Origin: Microscilla marina ATCC 23134
GTDB lineage: Bacteria > Bacteroidota > Bacteroidia > Cytophagales > Microscillaceae
Assembly: GCF_000169175.1 (NCBI RefSeq)
Contig: NZ_AAWS01000036.1
Coordinates: 35,165-99,164, forward strand
Length of the DNA: 64,000 nucleotides
Direction of reading: 5' to 3'
Shown here: positions 8,595-17,091 of the stretch, one piece after another
Numbering within the stretch: the first letter of the stretch is position 1
Layout: every line of letters begins with the position of its first letter
Position numbers and translations under genes: made by a program
Notes under the pieces: generated by a model
Told to the model about the DNA's origin: nothing
Seen by the model: the letters and a program-made list of their open reading frames with translations, nothing else
Databases searched by the model: none

Positions 8595-9105
8595 AATAAA
8601 TAAAAAAAGTATTTAAAAAACTTCTCTTTCTACACAACTTATTGCTTTTACACTCCGTTCTAAGTGCGCATTGTAAAGGTAGTAAAGTGGTTGATTTATT
8701 TGTGTATTGCAACTAAATGTTTTCAAACTGAAATGTAAAGTTTCTCAAAAAACAATGCGTTTTAGAGAGTATTTCCTTTTTATCGTCTTATTTTCCTCCC
8801 CAAACCTCCAAAAAGGCACTACAAAAAGTACTTTTTAGTGACCATCGTTCATTTTTTTTACAGGCTGTCCATTTACCCCTTTGTTTACTTCAAAATTGCC
8901 CTGAGTACCCCGTACGCCCCTACCTGTTTACTTTTAACATGTCTTCAAAAATGCCAAATTAATTGAATGTATACCATTTGTAGGGGTATAAATATTTGAA
9001 TTACATATTCTTTTACCGAATATTGTTCTGAATTAAGATGATAAGCTTATACTATCTTAGGTATTTCACGATACCATTTACTCAAACCACTAAACTACCT
9101 TAAAA
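8595..9105. other. AT-rich leader of the 1663-aa gene
   Basis: No gene is seen. A short palindromic stretch, CACTA/AGTG around AAAAAGTACTTTTT, lies near 8817-8841. The promoter of the following large gene is expected here, but I find no clear TAnnTTTG box. Confidence 0.3.
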
Positions 9106-12100
9106 ATGCTGAGAACAAGTTTTGCATGTTGGCGCATACGCTACTTGCATGCAGCACGAGGGAGTACTACAGCTTTGGCTGTGCTCGCCTTCCTGCTCGC
9201 TACACTGCTTTGTCATATTGAGGCTAAAGCACATCGGGTGATAACAGACACCCTGCAAACCCAACGGACAAAAGCCCAAAAAAGATACACTTTGGGGCAA
9301 ACCCGTAGTTTTACACAATTACAAAACATTTCACTTCCTGCCCATGCTTTTTCAACAACCAATGACCCCATGGGGCAGTTGTGGCAAAAGCGTGTGGCTC
9401 AGACCAAAACTCCTCCCAACGTCAAGGAGTGGATTCAGAAAGCCCACGATTTATTAGAGAAAGTCGATCGCGAAAACCGTTTCGTGTCTTTCTTAAAGCC
9501 GCAAACCCTGGTCGAGCTTCCGGTGGGCATTAAGCGCACCATTGGCAACGTAGCGTATGTGGTGGTGATAGACAGTGTGATATTGACCCCTACCGGAGCT
9601 ACTTTGGTGGCGTACATGTCACTAGAGCTACCCGATACCCAACCCACCGACCAACAAGCCCAGCTAAAGCCAGGCGAAGAAGGTAAAAAACCTGGTGCGG
9701 GTAAACGTAGGTTGGCTTTTCGTGGCAGCAACATCCACATTAGCAGTACAGGCGGTATCTCTAACGGGCGGTTGAGTTTGCTCGAAGATTTTCCGATGGA
9801 CATTGGCAATAGTTTGCTTACCTTGAAAGGCGGCGATAACGAAACTTTTGTATCGTTTGACTGCAACGGTTTTAAGCAATTGGGCTTGTCGGCATCGTTG
9901 GATTTTTCACGTGATTGGTTGATACCAGAAAACCCGGATGGCTCACGCAGCACCGATCCCAACCAACGCGTAAAGGGACACTTTAAAGCAGACATTAAAA
10001 GCTGGAACGATTTATTGGCAAAAGTAAGTTTTGACCAAACTTTTCAGGTAAAATCGCTGAATGGTTTTGGGTTTAGAGTAACCAACGCCATTTTTGATTT
10101 TAGTGACCTCCGCAACTCGCCCGATTTTCGTTTGCCTGAAGGTTTCCCTACCGGTAATCCTGGCGACCCTAGTGGAGGACCCATTGGCACTCCTGGCGAC
10201 CCTGGTTTACCTACCAACCCTGGCAGCGAGCTTGCCTTGACCTCTATCACGGGGAACCAAGTAGAGCTTTGGCGAGGTGTTTTTATATCAGAAGTAACCG
10301 TATTTTTACCACCCCAGTTTAACAAAGGCACTGCTCAGGCGCGTACTTCTTTTTCTGGAAAGGATGTATTGCTGGACAAAACCGGATTTAGCGGGACTTT
10401 TATTGCCCAAAACTTGATTGCAGGCGACGAAGGCAAAATGGGAAAATGGTTCTTTTCGGTAGACTATTTCGAAATGTCGTTTTTGTCGAACGAGGTAAAA
10501 TATGCGCGTTTCAACGGAGGCATCAAACTACCCATTGCCGAAGGCTTTGTGTCTTATGATGGTATGATTGACCCGATCAAGGACGAATACTTGTTTCACG
10601 CTAACTACAGCAAACCAGTAAATGTACCTTTGTGGCTTGCCACCATGACTTTTGACCCTTCGTCGGTGTTAGAGGTATCGGTCAAAGACAACCAGTTTGT
10701 GGCAAAAGCTACTTTGAACGGTAAGCTGACCATTGGTAAGAAAAAGGCAGATAATCCAAGTACACCGGGTACCCCTGGTAAGCCAGGTACGCCTAGTAGC
10801 CCAGGGTTGCCCGAGCCAGTAAACAAAACCACCATAGCAAGCAAAGAAAAGGTAGACAAAGACAGCAAGTTTGTGTATGTTCCCGATATGCGCTTCGAAC
10901 AATTGGTGATTCAAACCCAAAAGCCTTACATAGATTTAGGTAAATTTTCGGCGGGCTCAGAGGTAGACCAAACCCAATTGGGCAAGTATCCCTTGGAAAT
11001 TCAGGAAATACGCACAGTACGCAAGATTGATAATTCGGGCAAAGAGTTGTTCGGGATCAAGTTTAAGGCTGGAGTAAACCTGGTAGGAGGGAGCAAAAGT
11101 GGTAAATCTAAAAGTTTAAGTTTCAAAGGCGAAGGTGGTTTTACTATCTGGGGCGCTTTGGAAGAAGGCAACATCAGTCAGAAGTTTGTATACAGCGACA
11201 TTGAGGTAGACAAAGTACTGGTAGACGTAGATGCAGGTGCTTTTAAACTGATGGGAAGCGTAGAGTTTTTTAAAGAAGACTTTACCTTTGGCGATGGCTT
11301 TAAGGGAATGATGGATGTACGCTTTGGTCCTGAGAATATGGGCGTAGAGCTACAGGCAACTGTCATGTTTGGCAATGTAAATAGCATGCGTTATTGGTAT
11401 GCCGACGCCATGGCTACCTTGCCTACTGGTATTCCTATCACCCCTGAGGGTAGCATTAAGTTTTATGGTTTTGGTGGTGGTGCTTATTACAAAATGGCTC
11501 CTGCCGGATTCAGCGAAAACGTATCAAATGCTGCACTGGGCTACACTCCTTCGGGCGTTACCTACTTGCCCAACAAAGACGCCTTCCTTGGCTTAAAAGC
11601 CTCCGTTGTTTTGGGAGGTCCTACCCTGGAAACCTACAAGATAAAAGCTACTTTTGAGATGACCCTCAACAATTCGGGCGGTCTGAAATATGTAGGCTTT
11701 CGAGGACGCGCTACTTTCTTAAACGTAAAGTTGCCTGTGCCTATAGCCCAACTGAGAGATCAGGTAAAACGCCTTGCCGACGTAGCTTCTAAAATGAAAG
11801 CGCCTAACGGCTTAATTGGCGATCAAATCAACAAATTAATTCCTGAAGCATCGAGTGGCAACCTCAATACGGGAGCGGGTGAAAACGGTGCCATTACTGC
11901 CGATGCTGCCATAGACTTCGACGTAGACAATAAAACCCTGCATGGCAACCTCAACGTGAACATCAACGTAGCAGGTGGTGTGCTCGACGGCGGCGGACAA
12001 GCCGTGTTCCACGTAGAGCCAGGCAAATGGTATGTACACATAGGTACTCCCGAAAACCGCATCAAATTGCGTTTGTTAGGGCTTGCCGAAACTGGGGCAT

Positions 12101-14097
12101 ATTTTATGACGGGTAACAGTATTCCCGAAATGCCCACTCCTCCTCGTCACATTCTTGACGTACTCAAAGAACGTTACCCCGAATCAAGAGAAGAAATGTC
12201 GTTGCTGCAAGGCGGCGGTGTAGTGTTTGGTGCCAATATGGGCGTCAATACGGGTGACCTTTCCTTTTTGGTATTTTATGGCAAATTTGAAGGCGATGCA
12301 GGTTTTGACGTAATGCTGAAAAAATACGGCGATAATGTACGCTGTAAAGGACGCCAGGGCACAGTGGGTATCAATGGCTGGTATGCTCAAGGGCAAGCTT
12401 ATGCCGGACTCAACTGTGAGATAGGCATTAAAGTAAACTTGTTTGGTTCTGAAAAACGTTACCAAATACTGAAAATGGGCGCAGGAGCTCTATTACAAGC
12501 CAAACTACCCAACCCTGCCTGGATGAAGGGTACCGTAGGTGGCTACTTTAGTATTTTGGGAGGTTTGGTCAAGGGCAATTGCCGTTTTGAGGTAACCCTG
12601 GGGCAACCTTGCGAACTGGTAGGCGGATCGGTACTCAGCGGGGTGAACGTAGTGTCTGAACTCACGCCACGCAACCAAACCCAACAAGTAGATGTATTTA
12701 CCTCGCCTCAGGCGGTGTTTAACCTCCCGGTTGACAAGCCTTTTGAAATGGTAGACATCGATGAAATCAAGAAAACTTATCGAATTAAATTACAGCATTT
12801 TAAACTGACTGTAGACAACCAGGAAGTAGCCGGAAAGCTGCAATGGAACGACGACCACACGGTGTTGGCGTTGATTCCTGAAGAAGTGCTTGCCCCACAA
12901 AAAGCGGGTAAAGTAACGGTGAAAGTTGTTTTTGAAGAAAAAGTAAACAATACCTGGAAACCAGTAAAAGATGTAAGCGAAGAAGTAACCAGCGACTTTG
13001 TGTCGGGCGATGCACCTACTTATGTGCCGCTTGCCAATGTAGCCTATGCTTACCCTGTAGTGAGCCAACGCAACTACTTTATTAGCCAAAGCCGCCAAGG
13101 CTATATCCAGTTGGCACAAGGGCAAGCTTATTTGTTTAAGCCCGACGCCGATCAATGGGAAAAACAAGTAGTACGGATTCGTCAGGCGGGCGCCCAAAAA
13201 CCCGTAGATGTACCGCTTACTTACAACGCTTCGGCTAAAAAAGTAGCCTTTACGATGCCCGAAAAGCTAGACCCTGCCAAAGTATACCAGGTAGACTTGG
13301 TAAACATACCTAAAGCAGGCAAAGCTATAGATGCTAACGTAACCAAGCAAAGCCGCAAGTTGGAAGGCGACGAAAATGTGACCATCAATACCGGAAGCAT
13401 TGACGAAGTACTCACCAACAGCAAAGAAACCTCTATACTAGGACCCCTAGGCTATCATTTTCGCACGAGCGAGTATGCCACCTTTGCCAAAAAAATGGCA
13501 AGGCTCAATACCCGTTCCAAGTGGAAAGAGTTTGTTTCTCCGCAGGTAGACCGCCTTGGTTTAACAGTAGCAACAAGTGAGATATTTGACAAGGCTGACT
13601 TGTTGGGTACGGCTGCCGCCAAACCTTTGGTGCAATTAGAAGCCCGCCTGACCGACAGCCGTTGGTATCGTCGTGATATTTATCCATTGGTATACAAAAA
13701 CTACCCTTATAACCACCACTTAAGCATTGGCTGGCGCAACACTGCCACCATAGGCACGCCTCCTGTATATGGCACCGAGCTGCTGCAGGATATCAGCCAC
13801 CAAATGCTGGAAGCGGGAGAGATTAAGAGTGGGCAGGCAATGAATATGCCTTCAAACGCTGCTTTTGTGTACAATATTCCTTATTACGCCGAGCGCGATT
13901 TGAGGGATTTGCAAAACCAAGCCGCTCATCGCCTTACTCAAGGGTTGTCTCTTACCAACGAGGAGAAGTCGTTAATGCAAGGTCAGTTTAGCCGCATACC
14001 TTATGGCAAATACGATGTGACTGTAAAGTACATCTTGCCGGGTACTACCGAGCCAATATCGACCAAAACAATGACGATTTATAACCCGGTGAGGTAA
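9106..14097 (+). CDS. Very large exported protein (1663 aa), function unknown
   Basis: The N-terminus has a basic start and a hydrophobic core (about residues 24-37), then KAHR, consistent with a signal peptide, so it is exported. The sequence is beta-rich throughout. Two linkers of Gly/Pro repeats (about residues 347-370, and about 549-567 with GTPGKPGTPSSPG) separate large domains. The C-terminal third has a Cys-containing region (RCKGRQG, INGWYAQGQAYAGLNC, LVKGNCRFEVTLGQPC) that resembles, from memory, the C-terminal region of very large TANFOR-type surface proteins of Bacteroidota. No T9SS tail is present. It is the first of six same-strand envelope genes but is set apart from the next by 706 bp. 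It may form a surface or periplasmic assembly with them; this is inference. Confidence 0.7.
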   Translation: MLRTSFACWRIRYLHAARGSTTALAVLAFLLATLLCHIEAKAHRVITDTLQTQRTKAQKRYTLGQTRSFTQLQNISLPAHAFSTTNDPMGQLWQKRVAQTKTPPNVKEWIQKAHDLLEKVDRENRFVSFLKPQTLVELPVGIKRTIGNVAYVVVIDSVILTPTGATLVAYMSLELPDTQPTDQQAQLKPGEEGKKPGAGKRRLAFRGSNIHISSTGGISNGRLSLLEDFPMDIGNSLLTLKGGDNETFVSFDCNGFKQLGLSASLDFSRDWLIPENPDGSRSTDPNQRVKGHFKADIKSWNDLLAKVSFDQTFQVKSLNGFGFRVTNAIFDFSDLRNSPDFRLPEGFPTGNPGDPSGGPIGTPGDPGLPTNPGSELALTSITGNQVELWRGVFISEVTVFLPPQFNKGTAQARTSFSGKDVLLDKTGFSGTFIAQNLIAGDEGKMGKWFFSVDYFEMSFLSNEVKYARFNGGIKLPIAEGFVSYDGMIDPIKDEYLFHANYSKPVNVPLWLATMTFDPSSVLEVSVKDNQFVAKATLNGKLTIGKKKADNPSTPGTPGKPGTPSSPGLPEPVNKTTIASKEKVDKDSKFVYVPDMRFEQLVIQTQKPYIDLGKFSAGSEVDQTQLGKYPLEIQEIRTVRKIDNSGKELFGIKFKAGVNLVGGSKSGKSKSLSFKGEGGFTIWGALEEGNISQKFVYSDIEVDKVLVDVDAGAFKLMGSVEFFKEDFTFGDGFKGMMDVRFGPENMGVELQATVMFGNVNSMRYWYADAMATLPTGIPITPEGSIKFYGFGGGAYYKMAPAGFSENVSNAALGYTPSGVTYLPNKDAFLGLKASVVLGGPTLETYKIKATFEMTLNNSGGLKYVGFRGRATFLNVKLPVPIAQLRDQVKRLADVASKMKAPNGLIGDQINKLIPEASSGNLNTGAGENGAITADAAIDFDVDNKTLHGNLNVNINVAGGVLDGGGQAVFHVEPGKWYVHIGTPENRIKLRLLGLAETGAYFMTGNSIPEMPTPPRHILDVLKERYPESREEMSLLQGGGVVFGANMGVNTGDLSFLVFYGKFEGDAGFDVMLKKYGDNVRCKGRQGTVGINGWYAQGQAYAGLNCEIGIKVNLFGSEKRYQILKMGAGALLQAKLPNPAWMKGTVGGYFSILGGLVKGNCRFEVTLGQPCELVGGSVLSGVNVVSELTPRNQTQQVDVFTSPQAVFNLPVDKPFEMVDIDEIKKTYRIKLQHFKLTVDNQEVAGKLQWNDDHTVLALIPEEVLAPQKAGKVTVKVVFEEKVNNTWKPVKDVSEEVTSDFVSGDAPTYVPLANVAYAYPVVSQRNYFISQSRQGYIQLAQGQAYLFKPDADQWEKQVVRIRQAGAQKPVDVPLTYNASAKKVAFTMPEKLDPAKVYQVDLVNIPKAGKAIDANVTKQSRKLEGDENVTINTGSIDEVLTNSKETSILGPLGYHFRTSEYATFAKKMARLNTRSKWKEFVSPQVDRLGLTVATSEIFDKADLLGTAAAKPLVQLEARLTDSRWYRRDIYPLVYKNYPYNHHLSIGWRNTATIGTPPVYGTELLQDISHQMLEAGEIKSGQAMNMPSNAAFVYNIPYYAERDLRDLQNQAAHRLTQGLSLTNEEKSLMQGQFSRIPYGKYDVTVKYILPGTTEPISTKTMTIYNPVR

Positions 14098-14438
14098 GCT
14101 GGTAGATAAATTAATTGTTGAATTGTTCAATGGTTTTATGGTTCGCAAAGCGAGGCTTTTTTAATTAAGAATATACGAAGTGTTATTAATGATTGATATA
14201 CAAGTGTTTATGAATAAATCAAGGAGTAGGGGCTACCCTTGTGGTCGCCCTAGCCAAGAGCTTTGTATAGTCCTAATTCTTAATTAAGATTTTCTTCGCT
14301 TTGCGCAACCATTTTAACCATAAAACAATCAAGCGAAGAGCTTGAATACCGATGTATATCGGTACGACAACAATTGAACATACTAGCTTAAAAATTAGAA
14401 TCTTATTTGACATTTACATATTACACAATGAGCTACCT

Positions 14439-14790
14439 ATTCGTAATTGATAATTCGCAATTAGGAGTGCCTGGGGTTTTAAAGCACTGATTTTCAGTTA
14501 CCTAAAAGACTGCATCCATTCGTAATTGATAATTCGCAATTAGGAGTGTCTGGGGTTTTAAAGCACTGATTTTCAGTTACCTAAAAGACTTCATCTATTC
14601 GTAATTGATAATTCGCAATTAGGAGTGTCTGGGGTTTTAAAGCACTGATTTTCAGTTGCCTAAAAGACTTCATTCATTCGTAATTGATAATTCGCAATTA
14701 GGAGTGTCCGGGGTTTTAAAGCACTGATTTTCAGTTACCTAAAAGACTTCATTCATTCGTAATTCGTAATTGATAATTCGTAATTACTTA
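14439..14790. repeat. 79-bp direct tandem repeat, about 4.4 copies
   Basis: The phrase TCGTAATTGATAATTCGCAA recurs at 14441, 14520, 14599 and 14678, exactly 79 bp apart, with a final partial copy from about 14757. Each unit also holds GGGGTTTTAAAGCACTGA and TTTTCAGTTACCTAAAAGAC, with single-base differences. The rest of the gap (14098-14438) has dispersed motifs, including ATGGTTCGCAAAGCGAGGC and an inverted copy near 14298, plus a CCGATGTATATCGG palindrome near 14350. No gene is seen. Confidence 0.9.
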
Positions 14791-14803
14791 GATAGCTCAT
14801 ACC

Positions 14804-16966
14804 TTGAAGCCCATTATGATATTGCATCAAAAATACCTGCGCCTGTTGTGGTTGTTGCTGGTATGGATCGGCATTAGCCAATTTGGTTATGCCCAGTCTA
14901 CCCAAGAAGACGCCAAACCTGCCGTGGGACTGATCACCCGCGCTTACCCCGATTCTATTGCTTTGCGGTGGGCGCCCAACAATGCCGTTGCCTGGAAGTA
15001 TACCACAAAATATGGCTACACGCTGCAAAAGTTTTTGGTATGGAAAGACGGCAAAGTGCTTGACAAGGCGATCAGATTGGATATACCCGTACAGACCTTC
15101 AAGCCGTTGCCTTTGGCTGCCTGGAAAAAACTGGTGGCTAACCCAACGATTGAAAAACAAGCGGCAATTGCTGCCCAGGCTTTGTATGGCAAAACTTTTA
15201 GCGCCGAAACCCAAACTGCCAAAGACCGCTTTACCAAAATAGCCAACACTGTAAGGGAGCAAAACATGCGTTTTACTTATGCATTGCTTGCCGCCGATCA
15301 GTCGTTTGTAGTGGCTAAAGCTATGGGCTTGGCCTGGGTAGACCGCAACATCCGCCCCAACGAAAAGTATTTGTACAAAGTAGTGCCCAAAGTGCCCAAG
15401 GCAAAATATGCTATAGAGGGAGGCTTTCGCTATACTGGTGCCAGCGACTACCAACCGCTGCCTGCTCCGGTAGACCTCAAGGCGTATTTTGGCAACCAAG
15501 CCGCAGTACTACGCTGGAACAGAAGCTACCACGAACACTTGTTTACAAGTTATTTTGTGGAGCGTTCGGCTGACGGCAAAAACTTTGAGTTGGCGAGCCC
15601 CTTGCCTGTAACCAATCCGGTACAAAACGACCCCCAACGCCCTAACAATCAAATGTTTTATAATGATTCGTTGCCCACCAATGGGCAAGTATACCATTAT
15701 AGGGTGTATGGAGTAACGCCTTTCGGCGAAAAAAGCAAGCCGTCGAAAGTGGTATCGGGCAAAGGCAAAAGCCTGGAGACTTTGATGCCAGTAATGGATC
15801 AGCCTCAGGTAATGCCAGGGGGCAAAGTGCAGTTGCGCTGGAGTTTTCCAAAAAACAAAGAGATGCGTATCAAGGGTTTTTGGGTAGAGCGTGCCCGCAA
15901 AGCCGATGGCAGGTATCAAGCGATTCATCAAAGCATATTGGTGCCCAATGTACGCGCCTATGTAGACCTGGGCAACGGTGGTGCAAGTTATTACCGCATA
16001 AAAGTGGTAGACAAAGCCGCCAAAACCAGTCAAACGTTTCCTTACCTTGCCCAACAGCCCGACTCTATACCGCCTGTAAAGCCTACCCAACTCATGGGTA
16101 AGATTGACAGCAACGGAGTAGTAAGGTTGAGCTGGCAGGCAGTGCCCGACAAAGACGTGAAAGGTTACAAAGTGTTTAGAGCCAATTTTGCCAATGCCGA
16201 ATATGCCTTGGTGAGCCGCCGCATTGTGAGCCAGACCTCTTTTGTCGACACGGTTTCGCTCAATACCCTTACTCCCACGGTGCACTACAAGGTAATGGCA
16301 CTAGACCAATACCTGAACCAGTCTGACATGTCGGACGCCTACGTAGTATTGCGCCCCGACACTATTCCGCCCGTACAACCCGCCTTTCAGTTGGTCATGT
16401 CAACCGATACGGCAGTGGTGATTAAATGGATCAAGAGTAGTAGTCATGATGTGCGCAAACACGTGCTGTACCGGGCTAAAATAGGAACCAACGAATGGAA
16501 ACAAATAGCCTTGTTTGAGAAAAACAAGCCCCAAAATAATGAAGAAAGCGCCAACGTCTATAGCGACTATACCGACAAGGACATAGAAGCCAATAAGGTG
16601 TATCAATACACTTTGGTGGCAGTAGACGCAGCAGGGCTGGAGTCGGCTCCGGCAAAACCTGTAGCGGGCAAGATCATTGACCGGGGACTCAAGCAACCCA
16701 TTCGCAAGATCAACTATGAGGTAAACACCCAACAGCAGCACATTCGCCTAAAGTGGGAATACCCCCTCAAAAATGTCAGTAAGATTCTAATTTACCGAGC
16801 CAAAGAGTTTGAGCCTTTACAATTGTATTCTACGGTAGGTGGCAACACCCGCACATTTAAGGATACCAAAATACACCCTAATGTAAGCTACAGGTATTGC
16901 CTCAAGGCTGAATTTAAGGGTGGTGGACAATCTGTATTTAGTAAAGAAATAATAGTTAGTCAATAG
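14804..16966 (+). CDS. Exported protein with about six FN3-like domains
   Basis: This encodes 720 residues. The signal peptide ends at about residue 31 (GYAQ). Starts at residue 1 and residue 5 (MILHQKY) are both possible. The rest is a string of fibronectin type III-like domains of about 95-100 residues at roughly 38-215, 218-320, 325-420, 425-520, 525-625 and 630-720. Each has the typical LxWxx start strand and a YxVxAxDxxGxxS-type end (for example VVIKWIKSS and YTLVAVDAAGLES). No enzyme motif and no T9SS tail are seen. It is probably an adhesive or scaffold protein of the cell surface or periplasm. It is followed after 125 bp by the SprB-repeat gene in the same direction, so the two are likely co-transcribed. 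Confidence 0.8.
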   Translation: MKPIMILHQKYLRLLWLLLVWIGISQFGYAQSTQEDAKPAVGLITRAYPDSIALRWAPNNAVAWKYTTKYGYTLQKFLVWKDGKVLDKAIRLDIPVQTFKPLPLAAWKKLVANPTIEKQAAIAAQALYGKTFSAETQTAKDRFTKIANTVREQNMRFTYALLAADQSFVVAKAMGLAWVDRNIRPNEKYLYKVVPKVPKAKYAIEGGFRYTGASDYQPLPAPVDLKAYFGNQAAVLRWNRSYHEHLFTSYFVERSADGKNFELASPLPVTNPVQNDPQRPNNQMFYNDSLPTNGQVYHYRVYGVTPFGEKSKPSKVVSGKGKSLETLMPVMDQPQVMPGGKVQLRWSFPKNKEMRIKGFWVERARKADGRYQAIHQSILVPNVRAYVDLGNGGASYYRIKVVDKAAKTSQTFPYLAQQPDSIPPVKPTQLMGKIDSNGVVRLSWQAVPDKDVKGYKVFRANFANAEYALVSRRIVSQTSFVDTVSLNTLTPTVHYKVMALDQYLNQSDMSDAYVVLRPDTIPPVQPAFQLVMSTDTAVVIKWIKSSSHDVRKHVLYRAKIGTNEWKQIALFEKNKPQNNEESANVYSDYTDKDIEANKVYQYTLVAVDAAGLESAPAKPVAGKIIDRGLKQPIRKINYEVNTQQQHIRLKWEYPLKNVSKILIYRAKEFEPLQLYSTVGGNTRTFKDTKIHPNVSYRYCLKAEFKGGGQSVFSKEIIVSQ

Positions 16967-17091
16967 TCGAGAGTCGGTAGTCAGTAGTTGGTAGACGGTA
17001 GTCCAAAGTTAGGAGACAATACTCCTGACTACCGACTCCTGACTAAAAGCTCCCGACTCCCAACTAAAAAACTAACCAAACCCAATACACA
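16967..17091. repeat. GTAGTC/GACTAC inverted-repeat spacer 1
   Basis: Degenerate GTAGTC and GGAGTC-like units run in one direction on the left half (for example AGTCGGTAGTCAGTAGTTGG) and in the opposite direction on the right half (CTCCTGACTACCGACTCCTG). The spacer can fold on itself in RNA between two consecutive reading frames. The same motif fills the next three spacers of this gene run. Confidence 0.8.
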
